NCBI GenBank assembly: GCA_021199145.1 | Contig: JAJQIP010000203.1 | Span: 1-5,451, forward strand | Length of the DNA stretch: 5,451 nt | From: Porphyromonadaceae bacterium | GTDB taxonomy: Bacteria; Bacteroidota; Bacteroidia; Bacteroidales; UBA11471 | Direction: 5' to 3' | Part shown: piece by piece, positions 1-5,350 of the stretch | How the letters are laid out: every line of letters starts with the position of its first letter | Numbering within the stretch: position 1 is the first letter of the stretch | Made by a program: the position numbers and the translations under genes | The notes under the pieces: model-generated | What the model saw: only the letters and a program-made list of their open reading frames with translations | Database searches by the model: none | Told to the model about the DNA's origin: nothing

Positions 1-1225
1 TTTCCAATCCCCCCTTCCGTATGATAGCCCCCAAGGGAGCTCCGATGAAGAAGAAGATAAAGCAGGCGAAGGGCATGGTGAATTTCCTGTACCGTTCGAT
101 TTGGTGGCGGCGTATCAATACCTGCTGGTTGTTGGAGGAGACACTTTTGTATTCATAGTCCTGCCGGATACTCTCGGCTCGGCTCAAGGCCCGTCCCAAC
201 AGACTTTCCCTCTCCTGCAAAGAGGCGTTGGCATAGATGCTGTCTATATTGATAAGTCCCTTTGCCTCTACAGCAACCTCCTCTTCGTTTCCCCTTTTTG
301 CCTTGGCGGTCGCTTTGCTGGAATTTTGGGTGAAATAACTGTTTTTCAGTCCTCTGGCAATATTGACGTTGACACTGTCAACCCGTCGGGTGAGGGAGTC
401 AATAGAGTGAGAGAGTTGGGCGATATCCTGGCCGATATATTGGTTTTGCATCATGCTTTCGTCCATACGGTTGAAGTTGGCATCAAAGGGGATGAGTATC
501 TCCTTGGCCGAGAAGGTCTCCCGCCGGTAAGGAATGTTGTTGGCATTGGCCCGTTGGTTGCGGAGGTTCTCAAACGATTCTCCGCTATAGAGGTAGAAGA
601 AGAGGAATTGTTTGTCGTCGGTGAAAGTGAGTTTCCCCGAGTCGGCCGTCATCACTTTGGCGTTGTCAAAACCCTCCGAGAAGTCGTAAATCATCAAGTC
701 GTAAAGCATTCCTGTCTCTCGGTTCTTCTTTTTTACCAACAAGTTGTATCCGCTTATCTGGTCGTAGAAGGCCCCTTCGGGAATATCAAGTTCCGGAGAC
801 TTTTGGCGGACCGAGAAGAGGAGGGAGTACATTTTGACTTGGGCTTTGGGAAGTACGTTGTTTTGGAAAAAGAAGGCGGCGATGGCGATACAACCCGCCG
901 TAATGATGAGGGGGGTCATCGTTTTCCACAAAGAGATGCCGGCGGCCTTGATGGCAATCAGTTCCAGCCGTTCCCCCAGATTCCCAAAAGTCATGAGCGA
1001 CGCCAGCAGCATCGATAGCGGGAGGGCCATGGGGATGATGGTGAGGGCGGCGTAGAAGAAGAGTTCGCACACGACACTTATGTCAATGCCTTTTCCCACC
1101 AGTTCGTCCACATATTTCCAAAGAAATTGCATCAGCAGTACAAAGATACTGATGAAGAGGGTCATCAGAAACAGGGGAAGAAACGTATTCAGGATGAAAA
1201 GATGTAGCTTCTTGACGAGCGGCAT
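1..1225 (-). CDS. LptF/LptG (YjgP/YjgQ) family LPS export permease, 3' end cut by window edge
   Basis: Inner-membrane permease of the LptB2FG ABC exporter, which extracts lipopolysaccharide from the inner membrane and passes it to LptC/LptA. Seen: 408 codons open to the left edge, starting MPLVKKLHLFILNTF. A first membrane helix lies at about residues 9-35, a second at about 52-78 and a third at about 103-120. Between helices 2 and 3 is the coupling-helix region GERLELIAIKAAGIS (84-98), which in this family contacts the LptB ATPase. Residues about 121-379 are a hydrophilic, periplasmic-type domain with a charged low-complexity patch. A fourth helix begins near 383 and leads into the family motif GAPLGAIIRKGGL (395-407). 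Bacteroidetes members are usually about 600 residues or more with an enlarged periplasmic domain, so roughly the last third is probably missing. LptF and LptG cannot be told apart here. The ATG at 1225 has a TACTTTTG box 21 bp upstream. Confidence 0.93.
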   Translation of the reverse strand, partial: MPLVKKLHLFILNTFLPLFLMTLFISIFVLLMQFLWKYVDELVGKGIDISVVCELFFYAALTIIPMALPLSMLLASLMTFGNLGERLELIAIKAAGISLWKTMTPLIITAGCIAIAAFFFQNNVLPKAQVKMYSLLFSVRQKSPELDIPEGAFYDQISGYNLLVKKKNRETGMLYDLMIYDFSEGFDNAKVMTADSGKLTFTDDKQFLFFYLYSGESFENLRNQRANANNIPYRRETFSAKEILIPFDANFNRMDESMMQNQYIGQDIAQLSHSIDSLTRRVDSVNVNIARGLKNSYFTQNSSKATAKAKRGNEEEVAVEAKGLINIDSIYANASLQERESLLGRALSRAESIRQDYEYKSVSSNNQQVLIRRHQIERYRKFTMPFACFIFFFIGAPLGAIIRKGGLE

Positions 1226-1245
1226 GAGTGTCTTTCCTTTACGTA

Positions 1246-1253
1246 CAAAAGTA
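1246..1253 (-). promoter_or_regulatory. Candidate -7 box for the LptF/LptG gene
   Basis: On the minus strand the box reads TACTTTTG, a full match to the Bacteroidetes -7 consensus TAnnTTTG. It ends 21 bp before the ATG at 1225. No convincing TTTG lies at the -33 distance. It suggests the permease can be transcribed separately from the START-like gene 89 bp upstream. Confidence 0.5.
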
Positions 1254-1256
1254 GTG

Positions 1257-1287
1257 AAAAAAAAAGGAATTGCCGATTTCGCATCGG
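1257..1287 (-). terminator. Weak candidate terminator after the START-like gene
   Basis: Minus-strand reading: a 5-bp stem CCGAT / ATCGG (1287-1283 with 1277-1273) with a 5-nt loop, then 7 nt, then a run of nine T (1265-1257). The stem is short and not adjacent to the T run, so termination would be leaky at best. It lies between the START-like gene and the permease promoter. Confidence 0.3.
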
Positions 1288-1314
1288 GGAAAAGCCGTAA
1301 GAGGGGGCGGAGGA

Positions 1315-1698
1315 TTAGGATCCGAGTTTGCGGCGCAGGGTCAAAACCTGTTCGTTCCACAGGTCGATACATTCCTCTTTCTCTTCCTCTGTGGTGAAGT
1401 CGGTAATCTCCAATGTTACATTGCCTGTCAGTTCATCGACGTTGATGCGAAATTCGAAATAGGCTTTCGGATCGTCATCGTCCAGCCATTTAAAGCGGGT
1501 AAAGACTCCGTTGAGAAATCCCGTCTGCCGTGCCGACTGCTCCGAGGTCAACCAGTGGAAGGTGTACAGTCTTCCGTCGCAATCCACTTTGTCGGCGAAC
1601 CAATCGGCCAGGCCGTTGGATGAGCCGATATAGCTCCATACCGAATTGGGGGAGACGTTTTTCAGGTCGTATTCGATGGTAATTTTGTTTTTATTCAT
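1315..1698 (-). CDS. START-like domain protein (AHSA1/SRPBCC-related)
   Basis: A 127-residue protein whose length and composition match the small START-like family of Bacteroidetes annotated as 'START-like domain-containing protein'. These adopt the SRPBCC helix-grip fold, a hydrophobic ligand pocket related to the Hsp90 co-chaperone AHSA1. Seen: a first strand KITIEYDL (about 5-12), the AHSA1-like helix and loop NGLADWFADKV (28-38), a run of beta-strand segments with FKWLDDDDPKAYFEFRI in the middle, a strand NVTLEITDF, and the long C-terminal helix ending LWNEQVLTLRRKL. There is no signal peptide or membrane segment, so it should be cytosolic. No ligand or client is known to me. It lies upstream of, and in the same direction as, the LPS permease, an arrangement I recall from other Bacteroidales. 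A functional link is not shown by the sequence. Confidence 0.88.
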   Translation of the reverse strand: MNKNKITIEYDLKNVSPNSVWSYIGSSNGLADWFADKVDCDGRLYTFHWLTSEQSARQTGFLNGVFTRFKWLDDDDPKAYFEFRINVDELTGNVTLEITDFTTEEEKEECIDLWNEQVLTLRRKLGS

Positions 1699-1718
1699 GG
1701 ATTACGTTATATGTGCGG

Positions 1719-1748
1719 CGAAAGTAAACATAAATTCTCAACTGCACA
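1719..1748 (-). promoter_or_regulatory. Candidate promoter of the START-like gene
   Basis: Minus-strand box TACTTTCG (1726-1719) matches TAnnTTTG with one mismatch and ends 21 bp before the ATG at 1698, the same distance as the permease box. A TGTG (1748-1745), one mismatch from TTTG, lies 18 bp further upstream. An overlapping alternative box, TATGTTTA, lies a few bases upstream. Confidence 0.4.
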
Positions 1749-1807
1749 CATATCTTCCTTTTTTTTTACGTTTCTCGTCCATTTTCTCTCTTTTTGGGGA
1801 GGAAAAG

Positions 1808-1880
1808 ACAAAAAAGAAAAGGTTGTCTCACGACAACCTCTCTCTTTTGTAAACCTTAAATTTAATACTATGAAAAAACA
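1808..1880 (-). ncRNA. Candidate small RNA (about 70 nt) between divergent genes
   Basis: This interval lies between a strong minus-strand promoter (1886-1917) and a minus-strand hairpin terminator (1810-1838). The expected transcript begins near 1880 and runs leftward through an AU-rich stretch containing the palindrome TTAAATTTAA (1856-1865). It ends with the hairpin and U-rich tail. No credible coding region is inside: the only minus-strand ATG (1881) sits at the expected start point and gives 16 codons running into the hairpin. It could instead be a terminated leader of the START-like gene. I recognise no known RNA family. Confidence 0.35.
1810..1838 (-). terminator. Rho-independent terminator (hairpin plus T-rich tail)
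   Basis: A perfect 7-bp stem GGTTGTC / GACAACC (1821-1827 with 1832-1838) encloses a 4-nt loop. On the minus strand it is followed directly by TTTTCTTTTTT (1820-1810), and it is preceded by an A/G-rich tract that can partly pair with the tail. On the plus strand the tail is TCTCTCTTTT, much poorer, so leftward termination is favoured. The flanking genes diverge from this region, so it does not end either of them. Confidence 0.65.
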
Positions 1881-1885
1881 TGGTA

Positions 1886-1917
1886 CAAATATAGGCGGCA
1901 GAGTATCTTTCTCCAAA
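1886..1917 (-). promoter_or_regulatory. Strong Bacteroidetes-type promoter, leftward
   Basis: On the minus strand TTTG (1917-1914) is followed after 20 bp by TATATTTG (1893-1886): both consensus elements present with near-normal spacing. This is the best promoter match in the window, yet no gene starts within about 180 bp downstream. Transcription would begin near 1880 and meet the terminator at 1838-1810. Confidence 0.55.
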
Positions 1918-1964
1918 TATTTATGTGAAAATCTTTCTTGATTTAACAATATTTGAGTGAAAAA

Positions 1965-1972
1965 TAAGTTTG
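1965..1972 (+). promoter_or_regulatory. Alternative upstream -7 box for mutY
   Basis: TAAGTTTG matches the -7 consensus exactly, but the -33 position offers only TTTA (1942-1945). It would give a leader of about 140 nt to the preferred mutY start, so it is a secondary candidate. Confidence 0.25.
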
Positions 1973-2071
1973 CTGTTAACAAAATTAGTCACTTGGAAAG
2001 AAATCAAAAATTTCTTGTAAGGGTGTTCTTGGTAATCTTTGTTGGAGTTCGGTAGATTTTGCGGAGATGGG

Positions 2072-2101
2072 TCTGTATATCCGGTCGTTTTCTTATCTTT
2101 A
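2072..2101 (+). promoter_or_regulatory. Candidate mutY promoter
   Basis: TATCTTTA (2094-2101) is one base from the -7 consensus and ends 20 bp before the ATG at 2121, matching the spacing of the other genes here. TCTG (2072-2075), one base from TTTG, lies 18 bp upstream. The longer reading frame from ATG 2067 would overlap this promoter, which argues for the 2121 start. Confidence 0.45.
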
Positions 2102-2120
2102 CCGACAGAAAATTTCCGCT

Positions 2121-3215
2121 ATGCCTAACAAGAAAGATTTTGCTTTTCGCATCGAGAGGTGGTTTGAGGAGAACCGACGGCCGTTGCCATGGCGGGAGAC
2201 GGCCGACCCCTATCGGATTTGGGTATCGGAAATCATCCTGCAGCAGACCCGTGTGGCTCAGGGATTGGAGTATTACTACCGTTTTATCGACCGTTTCCCT
2301 ACCGTGCGTTCTTTGGCCGAGGCTGACGAAGATGAGGTGTTGAAATATTGGGAAGGGTTGGGCTATTACAGCCGTGCCCGAAATCTGCATGCCGCTGCCC
2401 GACAGGTTATGGGGCAGTTCGGCGGGGAGATTCCCGACAGCTACGAGGGAATCCGCTCCTTGAAGGGGGTCGGTGACTATACAGCGGCCGCTATCGCCTC
2501 TTTCGCCTACGGTCTGCCTTGTGCCGTTGTCGACGGGAATGTCTATCGGGTACTCTCCCGTTTTTTTGCTGTGGATACACCGATTGACACGACCGAAGGG
2601 CATAAGCTTTTTGCGGCCTTGGCCGATGAGATGCTCGACCGTCAAGCCCCGGCCCTGTACAATCAGGCCATTATGGAATTGGGTGCTTTGCAGTGTCTGC
2701 CTCGTTCCCCTCAGTGTGTCGCATGTCCCCTTTTTCTCTTGTGTGAGGCAGCCGCCGCCGGAAAGGCGGAATCTTTCCCTGTGAAGGCGGGGAAAACGGT
2801 TGTGCGACCCCGCTATTTCAACTATTTAGTCCTTCATTGCGGGGAGGATGTTTTCCTCTCCCGTCGGAGTGAAAAGGATATTTGGCGGAATCTCTATGAA
2901 TTTGTGCTGATTGAGAGCAATCGGGCGTTGACTTTTGAGGCCTTGCAGCAGACCGAAGCCTACCGCTCTCTGTTGGGGGAGGCCGGCCGTGTGCAGGTGG
3001 TGCGTCCCCCCTTTTCGCATCGTCACCTTCTGTCGCATCGTGTCATCCATGCCACTTTCCATACTTTGGAAATCGAGAAGGTGCCGGAGTCGTTGTCTCC
3101 CTATATCCGTCTGAAGCAAGGAGAACTGGGCCGTTATGCCTTTGCCCGTCTTACGGGGTTGTATTTCGATTGGCTAGCCTCCTCCGCCTCTTCCTTTCCC
3201 CGACTGTTCGAATGA
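2121..3215 (+). CDS. mutY: A/G-specific adenine DNA glycosylase MutY
   Basis: Removes adenine mispaired with 8-oxoguanine in base excision repair, preventing G:C to T:A transversions. With the start at 2121 (364 residues) the key residues fall exactly at the E. coli MutY numbers. The catalytic Glu is E37 in WVSEIILQQTRV. The helix-hairpin-helix is LKGVGDYTAAAI (114-125). The catalytic Asp is D138 in VVDGNVYRV. The 4Fe-4S ligands are C192, C199, C202 and C208. Residues about 230-350 form the C-terminal NUDIX-like domain that reads 8-oxoG, with a LSHR stretch. The frame stays open to an ATG at 2067, adding 18 mostly hydrophobic residues. I reject that start because the family normally begins a few residues before the WFEENRRPLPWR helix and because the candidate promoter lies inside the extension. 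It stands alone on the plus strand and converges on rsmD with a 3-bp gap and no terminator between them. Confidence 0.96.
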   Translation: MPNKKDFAFRIERWFEENRRPLPWRETADPYRIWVSEIILQQTRVAQGLEYYYRFIDRFPTVRSLAEADEDEVLKYWEGLGYYSRARNLHAAARQVMGQFGGEIPDSYEGIRSLKGVGDYTAAAIASFAYGLPCAVVDGNVYRVLSRFFAVDTPIDTTEGHKLFAALADEMLDRQAPALYNQAIMELGALQCLPRSPQCVACPLFLLCEAAAAGKAESFPVKAGKTVVRPRYFNYLVLHCGEDVFLSRRSEKDIWRNLYEFVLIESNRALTFEALQQTEAYRSLLGEAGRVQVVRPPFSHRHLLSHRVIHATFHTLEIEKVPESLSPYIRLKQGELGRYAFARLTGLYFDWLASSASSFPRLFE

Positions 3216-3218
3216 TTT

Positions 3219-3758
3219 TTAGGGTCGGGCGGTGAAAAACGAGAAGTGGATGCGCCCATAGATACGCTGTTGCTCAAAAGCAGGCAGGGCGGAAAAATCA
3301 TATTTTTCAGGGTGTTCGAGTACAAAAATTCCCTTCGGATTCAATAGGTCGTTCTCTAAGATGAGGGGGACAATTTGGGGCAATTGAGGCAAATCGAAGT
3401 GAGGATCAGCGAAGATGAAGTCGAATTTTTCCCGACAGGAGGGTACGAAGCGGAAGACATCCCCTTTGATGGGGAGAATCTCCGTGGCTTGGAGCAAGCC
3501 GGCCACTTTGCGGATGAACCGATATTGGACGGGGTAGTTTTCCACCGCTACAACCCGACTGCATCCCCGTGAAGCCAGTTCAAAACTGATGGCCCCTGTA
3601 CCGGCAAAGAGATCCAGGGCTTTTGCCCCTTCCAAATCTATTCGGTCTTGGAGTACGTTGAAGAGGTTTTCTCGGGCAAAGTCGGTGGTCGGTCTCGCCT
3701 TTATGTTGGGGGGAACCTCAAATCTCCTCCGGCCGTATTTCCCGCTTATAATCCGCAT
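3219..3758 (-). CDS. rsmD: 16S rRNA (guanine(966)-N(2))-methyltransferase RsmD
   Basis: Uses S-adenosylmethionine to methylate N2 of G966 in 16S rRNA during small-subunit assembly; cytosolic. Seen, over 179 residues, a normal length for the family: the N-terminal signature MRIISGKYGRRRF followed by RPTTDFARENLFNVL (22-36); the SAM-binding motif LDLFAGTGAISFELASRG (48-65); the acidic residue E73 closing the next strand; GD at 99-100; and the motif IV region DFIFADPHFD (113-122). Motif IV in this superfamily is normally (D/N)PP(Y/F), so the second proline is replaced by H120 here; the codon reads CAC clearly. The ATG at 3758 lies inside the end of the DUF3822 gene (13-bp overlap), so the two are probably co-transcribed and translationally coupled. 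The 3' end abuts mutY. Confidence 0.95.
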   Translation of the reverse strand: MRIISGKYGRRRFEVPPNIKARPTTDFARENLFNVLQDRIDLEGAKALDLFAGTGAISFELASRGCSRVVAVENYPVQYRFIRKVAGLLQATEILPIKGDVFRFVPSCREKFDFIFADPHFDLPQLPQIVPLILENDLLNPKGIFVLEHPEKYDFSALPAFEQQRIYGRIHFSFFTARP

Positions 3759-4570
3759 AAAGGCAGGACAATCAATTCAAAGGGGGCTGTCATCGTCTCC
3801 CTGCCCAGGCGGAGTATCTGTGGAATGTAGGGGAGGGGAAGTACGCTCCTGATGTAGGGGTGCAGCTTTTCCCTTATTGCTGCGTTTTTCCCTATTTCTC
3901 CTACAAGGTAGAGCAGGTCCTCCTGTCGGTCCAGACCCGCCTGTTTTCCTACCGATAGGGCGTAGTCACTTATCTCTTCGGGGGTCGTGGCATCGAAGGA
4001 GTTGCCGAAGAGGAGACGGCCCTGCTTGAAGAGGAGGATGTCTATTCTCTTTTCCCGTAGGTTCAGATAGGCTTTCGCCTCCTCCCTGTCGAGACTGTGG
4101 GTATAGAGAAATTCTGCCAGTGTGGAGAGGGGGTGCAGGAGGGTGGCTCCCGGAAAGGTACGGCCTAAGAAGGCGTGGAGATTCGGGTCGAGACCGAAGA
4201 GCAGGTAGATATGGTTGCGGGGTAGCCGGTTTTCAACAACGACATCGTGGTGCCCGGGGAAGCAGAAGTCGTAATAGGGTCGCCGGTTTTTCTCCTCTTT
4301 TTCCAATTCTTCGGGGACAAAGGTGAAGTTGGGGGTGTCTACGACAATGTAGGTGCGGTCGTACTCCTGTAGGAGTTCTGGGTTGTTGTGGACGCACTTC
4401 TTTACCGCCTCTTCAAGGGGTTTCCCCTGATCGGAGAATGGGAGCCGGTGACCTTGGAGGGTATTTTCTTCCAACGGGTTGATTGTGGCGTAATAGAGAC
4501 TGTCGCTGTCGATTTTTACCCACAGTTGGAGGTTTTGTCGGGATGGTGTTTCCGATTTGTTGTTTTTCAT
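3746..4570 (-). CDS. DUF3822 family protein
   Basis: A 274-residue protein matching, from memory of the family, the Bacteroidetes-restricted DUF3822, which has no established function. Seen: a beta-rich N-terminal half with LWVKIDSDSLYYATINP (about 16-32); IVVDTPNFTFVPEEL (about 75-89), the segment most typical of the family; HIYLLFGLDPNLHAFLGRTFPGATLLHPLSTLAEFL around 120-155; then strand-like stretches KRIDILLFKQGRLLFGN. The alternating strand and helix pattern resembles actin-like (ASKHA) folds, but I see no clear phosphate-binding motif and do not claim ATPase activity. There is no signal peptide or membrane helix. It is the first gene of a probable two-gene operon with rsmD, overlapping it by 13 bp, a pairing I recall in other Bacteroidales. 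A ribosome-linked role is only inferred from that. An AGAGG lies 9 bp before the start. Confidence 0.85.
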   Translation of the reverse strand: MKNNKSETPSRQNLQLWVKIDSDSLYYATINPLEENTLQGHRLPFSDQGKPLEEAVKKCVHNNPELLQEYDRTYIVVDTPNFTFVPEELEKEEKNRRPYYDFCFPGHHDVVVENRLPRNHIYLLFGLDPNLHAFLGRTFPGATLLHPLSTLAEFLYTHSLDREEAKAYLNLREKRIDILLFKQGRLLFGNSFDATTPEEISDYALSVGKQAGLDRQEDLLYLVGEIGKNAAIREKLHPYIRSVLPLPYIPQILRLGRETMTAPFELIVLPLCGL

Positions 4571-4589
4571 GGTTTCTTCCTCTTTGTCA

Positions 4590-4597
4590 CAAATATA
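4590..4597 (-). promoter_or_regulatory. -7 box of the DUF3822-rsmD operon
   Basis: Minus-strand TATATTTG matches the -7 consensus exactly and ends 20 bp before the ATG at 4570. No TTTG is found at the -33 distance. The inverted repeat at 4638-4660 lies about 40 bp further upstream, where a regulator could bind, but nothing proves that. Confidence 0.55.
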
Positions 4598-4637
4598 GTG
4601 AAAATATCTTTCGGTTTTACTTCTGTTTTGAAGAGAA

Positions 4638-4660
4638 GGATATTTTCGGAGAAAATATCC
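4638..4660. repeat. Inverted repeat 1 (AT-rich, 10-bp arms)
   Basis: Perfect arms GGATATTTTC / GAAAATATCC around a 3-nt centre GGA. It is followed by CTCAATACATT, where the first 26-bp repeat begins. The right half and its downstream flank (4648-4671) match the inverted repeat at 5217-5244 and its flank (5230-5253) with one substitution. No T run follows on either strand, so a terminator role is not evident. Confidence 0.8.
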
Positions 4661-4666
4661 CTCAAT

Positions 4667-4730
4667 ACATTCTTTTATTAACTACGCAAATAGTTTATGA
4701 TTATCACCTACGCCGACATTGTTCGATTAA
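4667..4730 (+). repeat. 26-bp repeat run A (3 units)
   Basis: Units start at 4667, 4690 and 4716 (spacings 23 and 26). The best is ACATTGTTCGATTAA (4716-4730), which leads into GGAAAAG and the first GC hairpin. The first two units are degenerate. Confidence 0.6.
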
Positions 4731-4738
4731 GGAAAAGC

Positions 4739-4755
4739 CCCTGCCGGAGGCAGGG
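4739..4755. repeat. GC-rich hairpin 1
   Basis: CCCTGCC-GGA-GGCAGGG, a perfect 7-bp stem, preceded by GGAAAAGC and followed by AGAGAGGT. Read on the minus strand it is followed by GCTTTTCC, a short T tract that could make it a weak terminator for transcription running towards the DUF3822 gene. Confidence 0.8.
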
Positions 4756-4780
4756 AGAGAGGTTTGCAATTAATTTATTT

Positions 4781-4819
4781 AGGTTTGTGATGCTAGGCGT
4801 AGCCTAGCATCACAAACCT
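4781..4819. repeat. Inverted repeat 2 (perfect 18-bp arms)
   Basis: Arm AGGTTTGTGATGCTAGGC (4781-4798), centre GTA, then its exact complement at 4802-4819. It is preceded by the AT-rich linker shared with the next module (TTATTT immediately before) and followed directly by a repeat run. As RNA or single-stranded DNA it would form a very stable hairpin. No proper T run on either strand. Confidence 0.9.
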
Positions 4820-4823
4820 TTCT

Positions 4824-4969
4824 GGATGATTCGATAAACAACGACGCAAACAGATTTCAATTAACCACTTTTGCTTACATTTTCTAATCAACAACGATAC
4901 AAACAGGGACTGATTGCCACTTTCGGTAAACATTATTCGATTATAATTTTCGCAAACGCTTTTCGATTA
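4824..4969 (+). repeat. 26-bp repeat run B (6 units)
   Basis: Units start at 4824, 4850, 4877, 4903, 4930 and 4956, spaced 26 or 27 bp. The consensus is ACATTATTCGATTAAC followed by about 10 bp resembling ACTTTCGCAA. The most conserved core is CGATTA. The two halves of a unit resemble each other (TTCGATTAA against TTCGGTAAA), so a 13-bp sub-period is likely. The stretch 4894-4951 recurs at 5112-5169 with 3 differences in 58, all transitions. Confidence 0.75.
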
Positions 4970-4979
4970 AAGGAAAAGC

Positions 4980-4996
4980 CCCTGCCGAAGGCAGGG
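4980..4996. repeat. GC-rich hairpin 2
   Basis: CCCTGCC-GAA-GGCAGGG, the same stem as hairpin 1 with a changed loop base, preceded by AAAGGAAAAGC and followed by AGAGCGGT. Confidence 0.8.
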
Positions 4997-5021
4997 AGAG
5001 CGGTATAAGATATTTTTATTT

Positions 5022-5064
5022 AGGGCAGTATTGATAGCGGATAAACCGCCATCAATACTGCCCT
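5022..5064. repeat. Inverted repeat 3 (19-bp arms, one mismatch)
   Basis: Arm AGGGCAGTATTGATAGCGG (5022-5040), a 5-nt centre, then the complementary arm 5046-5064 with a single mismatch (an A facing C5050). It has the same position in its module and the same TTATTT lead-in as inverted repeat 2, but an unrelated arm sequence. Confidence 0.88.
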
Positions 5065-5069
5065 TTACG

Positions 5070-5187
5070 GTAAGATGCGATAACCATTTTCGCTCACATT
5101 ATTCGATTAACACGATACAAACAGGGGCCGATTGCCACTTTCGGTAAACATTATTCGATTATAATCTTCACTAACATTATTCGATTA
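5070..5187 (+). repeat. 26-bp repeat run C (5 units)
   Basis: Units start at 5070, 5096, 5121, 5148 and 5174. Three carry the exact 14-mer ACATTATTCGATTA (5096-5109, 5148-5161, 5174-5187). This is the best-conserved run and ends in GATTAAAAGAA before the third GC hairpin. Confidence 0.8.
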
Positions 5188-5194
5188 AAAGAAC

Positions 5195-5212
5195 CCTTGC
5201 CGAACGGCAAGG
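5195..5212. repeat. GC-rich hairpin 3 (variant stem)
   Basis: CCTTGCC-GAAC-GGCAAGG: compared with hairpins 1 and 2, one stem pair is C:G changed to T:A on both sides, so pairing is kept. Followed by AGAAAGGT, which runs straight into inverted repeat 4. Confidence 0.8.
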
Positions 5213-5216
5213 AGAA

Positions 5217-5244
5217 AGGTATATTTTTTGGAGAAAATATACCT
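5217..5244. repeat. Inverted repeat 4 (AT-rich, 11-bp arms)
   Basis: Arms AGGTATATTTT (5217-5227) and AAAATATACCT (5234-5244) around TTGGAG. Its right half and flank (5230-5253) repeat those of inverted repeat 1 apart from one base. The left arm carries a matching change, so both copies remain fully paired. Confidence 0.8.
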
Positions 5245-5259
5245 CAATACATTGTCTAT

Positions 5260-5302
5260 CTGGGAGAGGATGGCCCTCCCCAGACCCCTGCCGGAGGCAG
5301 GG
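5260..5302. repeat. Imperfect GC hairpin followed by GC-rich hairpin 4
   Basis: Two adjacent GC-rich structures. 5260-5283 begins CTGGGAG and ends CTCCCCAG and folds with bulged bases; it has no counterpart in the other modules. 5286-5302 is CCCTGCC-GGA-GGCAGGG, identical to hairpin 1, followed by the same AGAGAGGT. Here no 26-bp repeat run separates it from the preceding inverted repeat, so this module looks truncated or rearranged. Its linker (5311-5350) lacks a clear long inverted repeat. Confidence 0.65.
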
Positions 5303-5350
5303 AGAGAGGTATTGGATAATTTTTTAGAGAAGCGATTGCTGCCATCCCTT

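Noticed and set aside
101..1018. A 305-codon open frame on the plus strand
   Set aside because: It is antisense to the LptF/LptG gene, whose minus-strand product shows clear family motifs and membrane helices. The plus-strand product has none.
1870..1941. Short plus-strand reading frame of 23 codons (MKKHGTNIGG...)
   Set aside because: It is antisense to the strong leftward promoter, has no recognisable homology or ribosome binding site, and codon content gives no support.
2067..2120. Upstream start adding 18 residues to MutY
   Set aside because: The extension is not part of the family, and numbering from 2121 places E37, D138 and the four cysteines exactly as in E. coli MutY.
2004..2645. 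A 213-codon open frame on the minus strand
   Set aside because: It lies opposite mutY, shows no domain, and crosses the mutY promoter region.
4780..4787. Plus-strand -7 match TAGGTTTG at the edge of inverted repeat 2
   Set aside because: The nearest upstream TTTG is only 13 bp away, half the box lies in a palindrome arm, and no gene follows in the window.
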